NCBI RefSeq assembly: GCF_027912455.1
Contig: NZ_CP115446.1
Span: 2,317,501 to 2,381,500, forward strand
DNA: 64,000 nt
From: Aurantiacibacter sp. MUD61
Lineage (GTDB): Bacteria; Pseudomonadota; Alphaproteobacteria; Sphingomonadales; Sphingomonadaceae
Reading direction: 5' to 3'
The notes beneath the pieces are model-generated. The model was not told the origin of the DNA, searched no databases, and saw only the letters and a program-made list of their open reading frames with translations. Positions within the stretch are counted from its first letter, which is position 1, and each line of letters opens with the position of its first letter. Shown in pieces: positions 35,442-44,246 of this stretch. The translations under genes were made by a program, and so were the position numbers.

Positions 35442-36428
35442 CTAGCCAGCGGTTTCACGGCTGACAAGCTTGCGGGTCATCGCCTTGCCGATGCGCAGCC
35501 AATTGCGCGGCGAGCTTCGCCGATAACAGGTAAGCCGCCAGCGAAGCCGCTTTTGCTCCATCCAGTCGCGTTTGTAGGGATCGTCACCCGTGCCGAAATC
35601 GACCTGCTGAACCCGGTCCATATCAATCACATGTTGAAAGAGAGCGGCGGTGAGGGTGGTGCCCGGTGACAGCGCCTTCGCGTCCTTCCGGTGTGCTAGT
35701 TTGTGAATATAGGCAGTGCCGCCGTCTACGGTCCAGAACTGCGCGGCTATTGCTCTGCCTTCATGGCGCGCGATTGCAAAGCGATAGCGACCGGCGGTGC
35801 TTTCCTGCTCGGCAAAGGCGCGTAATACCTCAGGCGCGCCTTCTTCGGGCTTCCAGCTATCGGTGTAAATATCCTCGTAGGCCTCCCACTCGCTCTCATC
35901 GAAGCGGGTGGAGAGTGTGACATCGACTTTCTTCGCCTTGCGTTTCAGCGTCGTGCGCAATTGCCCTGGGCGATCGGCGAGAAACGCAGCGTAGTCCCGC
36001 GTGCCAAGGTCGAGGTAATGATTCACATCGCAAGGCTCGCGGGAAACGAACCATCCTGCTCGGCGGAAAGCCCCTTCGCACGCCGTGGCGTCGCCGGTTT
36101 CGTCCGGTAATTTATCGAGCATGACGCGGTCTGCGCGGCGGGAAATATCTTTTGCCAAGGCTTCAAGCATTGGCCGTGAAGGCGGCGCAGAGGTTCCGAG
36201 GGGAGCCCAGGTGAAGGCGTACCAATTGCTCAGTATCTCGAGCCCACCGTTCGTCTTGCGTTGCGGCAGGGCCACCGCGTCATGCCCGTCCTGGGCCAGA
36301 GCGAACAGCGCATTTTCAGCATTGCTTTCAAGCAGGCGAAACCACTCAAGACGTGCAAAAGGGCCATCCGCGAGCCAATCAAACTCTTGCAGATCGTTAA
36401 CCGTGTCGTGATAGCTGACTGCCGTCAC
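35442..36428 (-). CDS. GNAT/FemAB-like acyltransferase of the XrtA locus
   Basis: A protein of about 328 residues with a C-terminal GNAT-like domain of the BioF2/FemAB type: QLRTTLKRKAKK, RYRFAIARHEGRAIAAQFW, YIHKLAHRKDAKALSPGTTL and VDFGTGDDPYKRDW. It probably moves an acyl or aminoacyl group, perhaps from the neighbouring ACP, onto an amine. The start is unsure. GTG at 36428 avoids overlap with the divergent ligase gene; an in-frame ATG at 36482 would overlap it by 29 bp. First gene of the minus arm. Confidence 0.82.
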   Translation of the reverse strand: MTAVSYHDTVNDLQEFDWLADGPFARLEWFRLLESNAENALFALAQDGHDAVALPQRKTNGGLEILSNWYAFTWAPLGTSAPPSRPMLEALAKDISRRADRVMLDKLPDETGDATACEGAFRRAGWFVSREPCDVNHYLDLGTRDYAAFLADRPGQLRTTLKRKAKKVDVTLSTRFDESEWEAYEDIYTDSWKPEEGAPEVLRAFAEQESTAGRYRFAIARHEGRAIAAQFWTVDGGTAYIHKLAHRKDAKALSPGTTLTAALFQHVIDMDRVQQVDFGTGDDPYKRDWMEQKRLRWRLTCYRRSSPRNWLRIGKAMTRKLVSRETAG

Positions 36429-36453
36429 CGAAATTGTCTTCCCTCGAGGCCCA

Positions 36454-37956
36454 ATGTCCACCACGCCCGATCCCGTGCCCAAGCCGCTCGATCACCTTAC
36501 CGAATGCGGTGAGGATGGCGACCCGGCACTGGTCCTGCGCGGCGAAACGCTTAGCTGGAAGGACTTAAGAAGCCGTGTTGGCCGGATGGCTGCATGGCTG
36601 GCGGAGCAGGTCCCGGAAAAGGGCGCGCGGGTCGCGACCTGGGACTCGAAGGGTGAGCTCACGTGCCTGATGCCGCTCGCTGCGGCGCGGGCGGGCTTGG
36701 TCCACGTGCCGATCAATCCGCTGCTGAAGCGCGCGCAGGTTAAGCATATTCTCGAGGACAGCGGGGCGACCCTGCTGATCGCGAACAAGGCGCGCTTTGC
36801 TTCGCTGGAGGATGGCGATGTGCCGGCGGACTGTCATACGTTCGAAGAGCGGACGATGTTGGCTCAAGTTGCGGAGCTGGGCAATGCATTGGCGCTTTCC
36901 GAGGCTGATCCCGGCGATCTGTCGGCGATCCTCTACACCAGCGGTTCCACGGGCAGACCCAAGGGCGTGATGCTGAGCCATGCGAATTTGTGGCTCGGCG
37001 CAGTGAGTGTCGCGCACTATCTCGGCATAGCAGCCGATGATGTCACGCTCGCTGTGCTGCCGCTCAGCTTCGATTACGGCCAGAACCAGCTCCTTTCGAC
37101 CTGGTATGCTGGCGGAAGCGTCGTTCCGCTCGATTATCTGACGCCGCGCGATGTGATCAAAGCGTGTGCGAAGCATTCCATCACGACGTTGGCCGCGGTG
37201 CCGCCTTTGTGGGTGCAACTGACCGAACAGGATTGGCCCGCCGAAGCCGTGCAGCCGATGCGCCGCATGACGAACAGTGGGGGCGCGTTGACGGAAGATC
37301 TGGTTCGAGACCTGCGACAGATTTTCCCCGATGCGCGACTGTTTCCGATGTATGGGCTCACCGAAGCTTTTCGCTCGACTTATCTCGATCCCGAATTGGT
37401 CGATGAGCACCCTACATCGATGGGGCAGGCCATTCCCTTTGCAGAGATCCTGGTCATCGACGAAGCTGGCGAAGTCGCTTCTAAAGGCGAACTGGTTCAT
37501 TGCGGTCCGCTCGTGGCACAAGGGTATTGGCAGGATGCCGAACGGACAGCGCAGCGCTTCAAACCCGCGCCTGCTGCCTCGCAATATGGCGGCACAGCAG
37601 TCTGGTCGGGTGACAATGTAAGGCGCGCGGAGAATGGCCTCCTATATTTCGTGGGCCGCGACGACGCGATGATCAAAAGCCAAGGCAACCGCATCAGTCC
37701 GCAGGAGATCGAAGACGCCGCGCGCGCGACAGGTCTGGCTGAGGAAGCAGTCGCTTTTGGTATTGCTGATGAGCGGCAGGGGCACGCCATCCATCTTGTG
37801 GTTCGAGGCGAGGGTGATGAGGATGCATTGCGGGCTGCTCTACGCCGCGAATTGCCCAATTTCATGCAGCCGGCGGTTGTGCGGTGGGTCGATGCCATGC
37901 CACTCAATCCCAATGGCAAAATCGATCGCACGAAATTGAAGAGAGAAGCGGCATGA
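36454..37956 (+). CDS. AMP-forming acyl-CoA/acyl-ACP ligase, exosortase A-associated
   Basis: A 500-residue ANL-superfamily enzyme that activates a carboxylic acid as its adenylate. Motifs: LYTSGSTGRPKGVML (about residues 158-172), NSGGALTED, MYGLTEAFRST, the GDN hinge region and the C-terminal NPNGKIDR with catalytic Lys. ATG 36454 follows a GAGG. It heads the plus arm, 25 bp from the proposed GNAT start. Its stop overlaps the decarboxylase start as ATGA. Substrate unknown. Confidence 0.93.
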   Translation: MSTTPDPVPKPLDHLTECGEDGDPALVLRGETLSWKDLRSRVGRMAAWLAEQVPEKGARVATWDSKGELTCLMPLAAARAGLVHVPINPLLKRAQVKHILEDSGATLLIANKARFASLEDGDVPADCHTFEERTMLAQVAELGNALALSEADPGDLSAILYTSGSTGRPKGVMLSHANLWLGAVSVAHYLGIAADDVTLAVLPLSFDYGQNQLLSTWYAGGSVVPLDYLTPRDVIKACAKHSITTLAAVPPLWVQLTEQDWPAEAVQPMRRMTNSGGALTEDLVRDLRQIFPDARLFPMYGLTEAFRSTYLDPELVDEHPTSMGQAIPFAEILVIDEAGEVASKGELVHCGPLVAQGYWQDAERTAQRFKPAPAASQYGGTAVWSGDNVRRAENGLLYFVGRDDAMIKSQGNRISPQEIEDAARATGLAEEAVAFGIADERQGHAIHLVVRGEGDEDALRAALRRELPNFMQPAVVRWVDAMPLNPNGKIDRTKLKREAA

Positions 37957-39179
37957 AGCCGACTGGACCTATTCCGCCATATTTCGAGACCAAGGACGGC
38001 GAGCTGGCGATCGGCGGGCTGACGGCGAGTGCGCTTGTAAAGAAGGCCGGGGATACGCCGCTCTTCGTTTACTCGAAGGAAGCGATTGCCGCGCGTATGC
38101 ACGAGCTTCGCAAGGCATTGCCCGAGAAGGTACGCCTTCATTATGCAATGAAAGCAAACCCCTACGGCCCACTTCTCGAGATGATGGCAGATCTGGTGGA
38201 TGGCCTGGATATCGCATCTGGCGGTGAATTGGCGCAGGCGCGGGATGCAGGATACTTGCCTCGCGAGATCAGCTTTGCAGGGCCGGGTAAGCGCGATGAC
38301 GAGTTGCTCGCCGCGATCCGTGCCGGTGTAACCATCAATCTCGAATCGGAAAACGAGGCGCGGCGCGCTCTCGACATTGGCCGCACGCTTGACGTCGCAC
38401 CGCGTCTTGCGATCCGGGTCAATCCGGAATTCGAACTGCGCGGTTCCGGTATGAAAATGGGCGGCGGCGCGAAGCCCTTTGGCGTGGATGCAGATCGCGT
38501 TCCGGCGCTGGCTCGTGAATTGGTGGATAGCGGCGCGCATTGGCGCGGTTTTCACATCTATAGTGGCAGCCAGTCGCTCGATGCTGAGGCCATCGTCGAG
38601 AGTCAGGCGAACGTCATTGCACTGTCCTCGCAGTTGGCGAAGGACGCGGGCGTCGACGTTCCGCACCTCAATATGGGTGGCGGGTTTGGGATCCCGTATT
38701 TCGACAAGGACAGTCCGCTCGATCTGACCATTATCGGAAATGGTCTGGCGGAGCAGCTCGCCAATTTGCCAGCCAACCTGATCGAAACAGCCTTCGCGCT
38801 GGAACTCGGGCGCTTCCTCGTCGGCGAAGCGGGGGTCTATCTGACTCGCATTGTCGATCGCAAGGTGAGCCACGGAACCACCTATCTCATCACCGATGGC
38901 GGCTTGCATCACCAGCTTGCAGCATCAGGAAATTTCGGCACCGTCGTCCGGCGCAATTACCCGATCGCAGTCGCGAACCGCTGGGATGAGGACGCAGCCG
39001 AGACTGTCAATGTCGTCGGTTGCCTGTGCACCCCGCTCGATCGCCTAGGCGACCAGGTCCATCTGCCAATGGCCGAAATTGGCGATTTGATCGCTGTTTT
39101 TTGTGCCGGCGCCTATGGTGCAAGCGCGAGCCCCGCCGAATTCTTGGGGCAGGGTCCAGCGCTGGAAATGCTGGTGTAA
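37953..39179 (+). CDS. PLP-dependent decarboxylase, exosortase A-associated
   Basis: A 408-residue fold-III PLP enzyme related to diaminopimelate and ornithine decarboxylases. The PLP Lys is in HYAMKANPYGPLL (about residue 64), with GLDIASGGEL, the NPEFELRGSGMKMGGG loop, HIYSGSQ and NMGGGFGIPYFD for phosphate binding, and CLCTPLD near the C-terminus. It is translationally coupled to the ligase. Together they could make a decarboxylated amino-acid unit for the polymer, which is inference. Confidence 0.93.
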   Translation: MKPTGPIPPYFETKDGELAIGGLTASALVKKAGDTPLFVYSKEAIAARMHELRKALPEKVRLHYAMKANPYGPLLEMMADLVDGLDIASGGELAQARDAGYLPREISFAGPGKRDDELLAAIRAGVTINLESENEARRALDIGRTLDVAPRLAIRVNPEFELRGSGMKMGGGAKPFGVDADRVPALARELVDSGAHWRGFHIYSGSQSLDAEAIVESQANVIALSSQLAKDAGVDVPHLNMGGGFGIPYFDKDSPLDLTIIGNGLAEQLANLPANLIETAFALELGRFLVGEAGVYLTRIVDRKVSHGTTYLITDGGLHHQLAASGNFGTVVRRNYPIAVANRWDEDAAETVNVVGCLCTPLDRLGDQVHLPMAEIGDLIAVFCAGAYGASASPAEFLGQGPALEMLV

Positions 39180-39375
39180 CAGCACCTTCCACCATCGTCC
39201 CGTCCCGGGACACCACTCCAGAAAACCCGAGAAACCTGCGGTTTGGGACCGCAAGGCTAACGTAATGTTCACCCTTTTTCGCGAGAAGGCGTCGCGTATA
39301 CCAAAGGGCGAAATGCGTGCGGGGCAATAGAGGCCTCGTCAGCTGATCGTCCAACATTCGCGAAGGACGCATCTG

Positions 39376-40020
39376 ATGCGCACCAAAAATCTGGCCCGTA
39401 ACCTCCTTGCTTCTGCTGGCTTTGCCATTGCGCTTGGTGGCTGTGGCGGCGGCGCAACCGGCCCAAGCCTCGAGCCCGCCCGCTTTGTTTCCATGCAGGA
39501 AGGCCCGGGCGAAGAATATGTTATCGGCCCGCTCGACAAGCTGACGATCCACGTTTGGCGCAATGACGAGCTTGGCGCCGAAGTACAGGTCCGCCCTGAC
39601 GGTCGCATTACTACGCCACTGATCGCTGACATGCCTGCGGTGGGCAAGACGCCCACCATGCTCGCCGAAGACATTCGCCTGCAGCTCTCGCAATACATCG
39701 AAGAGCCGCTCGTGACCGTGATCGTGAACGAATTCGCGGGCACGTTCAGCCAGCAGGTTCGCATTGTCGGCGCGACTGCGGAGCCGGCCTCCATTCCTTA
39801 CCGCGCAAATATGACGCTGCTCGATGCGATGATCTCGGTCGGCGGTCTCAGCGAATATGCTGCGGGTAACCGCGCGCGCCTCATCCGGTTCGACCGTGAA
39901 AGCGGAGAGCAGCGCGAGTACAATCTGCGTCTGTCCGACCTGCTTCGTCGCGGCGAAAGCGATGCCAATGTCATGCTGATGCCGGGCGATGTGATCATCA
40001 TCCCGGAAAGCATGTTCTGA
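39376..40020 (+). CDS. XrtA-system exopolysaccharide export lipoprotein (Wza-like)
   Basis: A 214-residue periplasmic/outer-membrane export protein. Signal peptide with lipobox LGGCG (Cys about residue 23). A Poly_export domain follows (YVIGPLDKLTIHVW, VRPDGRITTPLI) and then a SLBB-type domain (VRIVGATAEPASIPYRANMTLLDAMISVGGL), ending GDVIIIPESMF. It is shorter than Wza and fits the XrtA-type subfamily (TIGR03027-like by recollection). A 196-bp gap before it probably carries a promoter for the assembly genes. Confidence 0.92.
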   Translation: MRTKNLARNLLASAGFAIALGGCGGGATGPSLEPARFVSMQEGPGEEYVIGPLDKLTIHVWRNDELGAEVQVRPDGRITTPLIADMPAVGKTPTMLAEDIRLQLSQYIEEPLVTVIVNEFAGTFSQQVRIVGATAEPASIPYRANMTLLDAMISVGGLSEYAAGNRARLIRFDRESGEQREYNLRLSDLLRRGESDANVMLMPGDVIIIPESMF

Positions 40021-40033
40021 GGGGGCAGGGCGG

Positions 40034-41551
40034 TTGAACCAGCTTCTCGAAGAATTGCGCGCCGGGCTCTGGGCAGTCTGGAACCGTCGCTGGCTGGCCC
40101 TGGGCATTGCCTGGGGCATCTGCCTGCTCGGGTGGCTGGCAATCGCGCTGATCCCGAACACCTACGAATCCGAAACGCGCATCTTCGTGCAATTGGATGA
40201 CGTGCTGGCCGAGCAGATCGGCATCGGTGCCAATGCGCGTGAGCGGGACATCGATCGTATCCGCCAGACACTGGTCAGTTCGGTCAATCTGGAAACCGTC
40301 GTGCGCTCTACTTCCATCGGCGATACCGTCACCGATGGTACGCAGATGGAAGCCGCCATCGCGCGTCTGGAAGAGGATATCGAGGTCGTCAGCGAAGGCG
40401 ACAATATTTTTGAAATTTCGGCGCAAAGCGGTCGCAGCGATCTGAGCGATGCGCAGAATGCTGACCTAGCGCAGACCATCGCACAGCGCATGATCGACAT
40501 CTTCCGTGAGGAAAACCTCGGCGGCGCGCGCGGGGAAATGGCCGATTCCATCGAGTTCCTGAACGAGCAGCTGGCCGATCGTGAAGAAGATCTGGCCGCT
40601 GCTGAAGAGCGCCGCCTCGCATTCGAAGCGGAATATCCCGATCTCATCGGTGGCGCTCAGGCGATTGCTTCCCAGCTTAGCGCGACGCGTGCCGAGCTGC
40701 GCAGCGTCGAGGCCGATCTCGCCGCAGCGCAGGCAGCGCTCGCCGGGCTCGAAGGGCAGCTCGCCAGCACGCCGCGCACCATCATCATGCCGGGTTCGAG
40801 CAGCCCGCAGTCCTCGCTAGCTCAGGCAGAGGCCAACCTCGCCGCGATGCGTGCGCGTGGCCTGACCGATGAGCATCCCGATGTCGTAGCCGCGCAGCGC
40901 ACCGTCGCTGGTCTACGCGAACAGGCGCAAGCGTCGGGCGGCGGAGGCGGCATGCCCAATCCGACTTACACTTCGCTGGTCAGCCAGCGGGTGGAGCGGC
41001 AGTCCAACGTCATGTCGCTGCAGTCGCGCGCTGCCGCCCTGCGTTCGGAAATTGCCTCGATTAACGCCAGCCAAGCCCGTGAGCCCGGTGTTGCCGCAGA
41101 AGCTCAGCGCATCAGCCGCGATTACGAAGTTCTGCGCGAACAATATGACGAACTTCTCGAAGATCGTGAGCAGCTTCGCCTTTCTGACCAGCTGGCAACG
41201 CAAAACAGTGCTATGCGATTCGAAGTCGTCGATCCGCCCACCACTCCGCGTTCACCTGCTGCTCCCAACCGTCCACTGCTGCTGCTCGGGGTGTTGATTC
41301 TGGGTGTCGGCGGCGGCGTTGGCACCGCTTATGCGCTGAGCAAGCTGGGTTCGACTTTCGCGACAGCCAGCCAGCTTGAGCGCACATTCGCTTTGCCGGT
41401 CATCGGCACGATTTCACACACTTTCACCGAGGCGGGGCGCGAATTGCGCCGCAAGCGCTTCAAGTATTTCGCTGCCGCATCGAGCGGCCTCGGCGTGCTC
41501 TTCGTCGTCCTGCTGGGCGTCGAAGTGATCCAGCGCAGCACGATGGCATGA
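40034..41551 (+). CDS. XrtA-system polysaccharide chain-length determinant
   Basis: A 505-residue Wzz/PCP-type inner-membrane protein. N-terminal membrane helix (about residues 16-38), long periplasmic coiled-coil region (about 170-400, rich in Ala, Glu and Arg), a second helix in LLLLGVLILGVGGGVGTAYAL, and a further hydrophobic segment near the C-terminus (FAAASSGLGVLFVVLLGVEV). It lacks a kinase domain; the kinase is the next gene. Start is TTG at 40034 after GGGGGCAGGG. Confidence 0.92.
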   Translation: MNQLLEELRAGLWAVWNRRWLALGIAWGICLLGWLAIALIPNTYESETRIFVQLDDVLAEQIGIGANARERDIDRIRQTLVSSVNLETVVRSTSIGDTVTDGTQMEAAIARLEEDIEVVSEGDNIFEISAQSGRSDLSDAQNADLAQTIAQRMIDIFREENLGGARGEMADSIEFLNEQLADREEDLAAAEERRLAFEAEYPDLIGGAQAIASQLSATRAELRSVEADLAAAQAALAGLEGQLASTPRTIIMPGSSSPQSSLAQAEANLAAMRARGLTDEHPDVVAAQRTVAGLREQAQASGGGGGMPNPTYTSLVSQRVERQSNVMSLQSRAAALRSEIASINASQAREPGVAAEAQRISRDYEVLREQYDELLEDREQLRLSDQLATQNSAMRFEVVDPPTTPRSPAAPNRPLLLLGVLILGVGGGVGTAYALSKLGSTFATASQLERTFALPVIGTISHTFTEAGRELRRKRFKYFAAASSGLGVLFVVLLGVEVIQRSTMA

Positions 41552-41561
41552 GGATTGAGCA

Positions 41562-42587
41562 ATGACTGAACATCGCAAGATCCCCGAACCTTCTAAGTCG
41601 CTGTTTGAGCGGGCCGAGAACTTCTTTGGCCTTGGCGGCGATTTCAGGCCCGCGCCTGTGCCGAAGGAGCTCAAGAAGCCGGTCAATCGCCGGATTGAGA
41701 AGAAGCGCCCACCGGCAGCGCCTCAAACCGGTGAGCAGGTCGTTCAGGATCGGCCCGCAGAGCAGTCAGCGCCTGTCACCCAGGTACCAACTCCAGCTCC
41801 CGTGGCTGAGCCCGTGCCAGAGCCCGTCTACGAAGATGTGACCTTCTCCGAAGAGGTTCATACGATCGATCGCGAAGCTCTCGTCGCGCATGGTCTGATC
41901 CAGCCCGAAGGGCCGGTGACCGCGCTCCTCGAGGAATTCCGGATTGTTAAGCGGCAGGTCCTGCAATCGGTACGCGATGCCCGCGCCAAGGGATCGACCA
42001 AACGCGCCCAGCGTGTCCTCGTCTGCTCGCCGCTACCCAATGAGGGCAAGAGCTATTGTGCGGCCAATCTGGCGATCGCGCTCGCTGCAGAGAAAGACAG
42101 CGAAGTCCTGCTGGTCGATGCCGATTTTGGTAAGCCGTCCGTCCTGTCGATGTTCGGGCTGCCGCGCGGTCCCGGCTTCATGGATGTGCTGGCGCGCGAT
42201 GACATGAAGGTGGAGGACTGCGTTCTTGCCACGGATATCGAAGGGTTCATGATCCTTCCTGCGGGCAATCACACAACGTCGGACAGCGAATTCCTGTCCA
42301 GCGAGCGCACCGCTGAGGTTCTCGATCGTCTGACCCGTGCAGCACCCAAGCGGATCATCATTTTCGACAGCCCGCCAGCGCTCGCCGCATCGCCCGCTGC
42401 CGAGCTCGCCAATCATGTCGGGCAAGCGATTGTCGTCGCGCGGGCAGACCGCACCGGACAGACGTCGTTGGAGGATGCGTTGACGCTCCTCTCGGCCTGT
42501 CCCGACCTCAAACTATTGCTGAATGCCGCGCATTTCAGCCCGAGTGGCCGACGTTTCGGCGACTATTACGGGAAGGAGACCTTCTGA
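41562..42587 (+). CDS. XrtA-associated tyrosine autokinase (BY-kinase)
   Basis: A 341-residue cytoplasmic bacterial tyrosine kinase that controls polymer export with the chain-length protein. A Pro-rich N-terminus is followed by a modified Walker A (LPNEGKSYCAANLA), Walker A' (VLLVDADFGKPS) and Walker B (IIIFDSPPA). The tail ends in DYYGKETF, a tyrosine pair that may be the autophosphorylation site. Its stop overlaps the next start as TGATG. Confidence 0.92.
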   Translation: MTEHRKIPEPSKSLFERAENFFGLGGDFRPAPVPKELKKPVNRRIEKKRPPAAPQTGEQVVQDRPAEQSAPVTQVPTPAPVAEPVPEPVYEDVTFSEEVHTIDREALVAHGLIQPEGPVTALLEEFRIVKRQVLQSVRDARAKGSTKRAQRVLVCSPLPNEGKSYCAANLAIALAAEKDSEVLLVDADFGKPSVLSMFGLPRGPGFMDVLARDDMKVEDCVLATDIEGFMILPAGNHTTSDSEFLSSERTAEVLDRLTRAAPKRIIIFDSPPALAASPAAELANHVGQAIVVARADRTGQTSLEDALTLLSACPDLKLLLNAAHFSPSGRRFGDYYGKETF

Positions 42588-44224
42588 TGCGCACTACGAT
42601 GACGCTTGCCCTGCTGCTGACCGCTTTCCCCGCCACAGCCATGGCTCAAGAGCGCGAAGAAGGCTCCGAGGAAACCCGCTCGACCGAACGCGGCGTGGAT
42701 ATCGCGCCCTATATCGAAGCGGCGCAAGTCGTGACGGCTGAGCTGCAGCCGGGTGACGATGTCGTGACCTACAGCCGCGTTGCTGCCGGCGTCGATGCGG
42801 GCTTTGGCGGACGTTACAGCTCGGGCTCCGTATCGCTGCGCTACGAGCGCCGCTTTGGCTGGAGCGACGACGTCTCCGACGCAGATACGATTTCGGGCAT
42901 CGCGCGCACCTCGCTGGCGGTTGCTGGACCTGACCTGACCTTTGAAGCAGGCGCGCTCGCATCGCGCACGCGCCTTGATGGCAATGGCGGCACGTCCATC
43001 GGTGGCTTTGGCGCAGATGACGATTTCACAACGCAGATTTACTCGGTCTACGCCGGACCTGCCGTCCGCACGCAGATTGGCCAGGCCGAAGTAACCGGCG
43101 CCTATCGCCTCGGCTACACGCGCGCAGAATCGCTCGACGTGCCGCAGGTCACGGCCGATGGCGACACGATCGACACTTTCGATGAATCCGTCACGCATAA
43201 CGCGGGAGCGCGCATCGGTCTGGCACCCGATACCGTCCTGCCGGTTGGTGTGGGCGTTGGCGCGGGTTGGAATCGCCAGGACGTTTCGAACCTCGATCAG
43301 CGCATCGATGATGTCTACGTCCGCGCAGATGTGACTGTGCCGGTCTCGCCCAATGTCGCTCTGGTTGGCGGTGTGGGGTATGAGAATGTGGAGGTGTCGA
43401 GCCGCGATGCTCTGCGCGACGCAAATGATGATCCGGTAATCGGGCCTGACGGCCGCTTCGTCACCGATACCAGCGCGCCGCGCGAAATCGCTTACGAAAC
43501 CGATGGCCTTATCTGGGATGTCGGCGTGATGTGGCGACCCAGCCGCCGGACTTCGCTGAGTGCGGGCGTGGGTCGTCGTTACGGCTCCATGACCTATTAC
43601 GGCAATCTCTCGTACCAACCCAATGCCAACAGCAGCCTTGGGGTGTCGGTCTATGACAACATCAATAGCTTCGGCGGCCAGCTGGTCGGGACGCTGGATG
43701 AGCTTGGCACCGATTTCCAGGCGTTCCGCAATCCGGTGACGGGAGACCTTGGTGGCTGCGTGATCGGTGTGGAAGGCAACAATTGTGCCCTTGCACGTCT
43801 CGGTTCGCTGCGTTCGGGCGTGTTCCGCAGCCGCGGCGTTTCGATCGGCTATGGGGGCCAGCAAGGCCGCTGGTCCTACAGCATTGGCGCCGGATATGAC
43901 CGCCGCACCTTTATCGCCGGTGAGAATACGATCCTCGCTGCGACCGATGGAATTGCAGACGAAACTTTCTGGCTCGCCAGCGGCGTGGGTCATCAGCTCG
44001 ATCGCAATTCCGATCTCTCATTCGGCGCTTCCGGCTCGCTATTCGAAAGCGGCGTCGCCGATGCTGGCTATACCTATGGCTACAGCATCAACGCCGCCTA
44101 CAATCGCTCATTCATCGAAGGTCTGACCGGCACCGCTGCCGTGGGTCTTGATGGCATTACCCGTGAAAACCTGCCGGACTTCCAGGGCGCTTCGGCGCTG
44201 GTTGGTCTGCGCTACACTTTCTGA
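42587..44224 (+). CDS. XrtA/PEP-CTERM-associated outer-membrane beta-barrel protein (TIGR03016-like)
   Basis: A 545-residue protein with a signal peptide (ending TAMAQ) and alternating beta-strand sequence to the end, finishing in LVGLRYTF with a C-terminal aromatic as in outer-membrane barrels. The GVDIAPYIEAAQVVTAEL opening fits the TIGR03016 family of XrtA loci. It may form the outer-membrane channel that works with the short export lipoprotein; this is inference. Confidence 0.88.
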   Translation: MRTTMTLALLLTAFPATAMAQEREEGSEETRSTERGVDIAPYIEAAQVVTAELQPGDDVVTYSRVAAGVDAGFGGRYSSGSVSLRYERRFGWSDDVSDADTISGIARTSLAVAGPDLTFEAGALASRTRLDGNGGTSIGGFGADDDFTTQIYSVYAGPAVRTQIGQAEVTGAYRLGYTRAESLDVPQVTADGDTIDTFDESVTHNAGARIGLAPDTVLPVGVGVGAGWNRQDVSNLDQRIDDVYVRADVTVPVSPNVALVGGVGYENVEVSSRDALRDANDDPVIGPDGRFVTDTSAPREIAYETDGLIWDVGVMWRPSRRTSLSAGVGRRYGSMTYYGNLSYQPNANSSLGVSVYDNINSFGGQLVGTLDELGTDFQAFRNPVTGDLGGCVIGVEGNNCALARLGSLRSGVFRSRGVSIGYGGQQGRWSYSIGAGYDRRTFIAGENTILAATDGIADETFWLASGVGHQLDRNSDLSFGASGSLFESGVADAGYTYGYSINAAYNRSFIEGLTGTAAVGLDGITRENLPDFQGASALVGLRYTF

Positions 44225-44246
44225 CGGGCTCAAGGGGAACACTTAC

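Noticed and set aside
39180..39375. Possible sigma-54 promoter (GG-N10-GC) before the export lipoprotein, as PrsK/PrsR-type control of XrtA loci would predict
   Set aside because: Only the GG and GC pairs fit, without the TTGC context; no prsK or prsR gene is present in the window.
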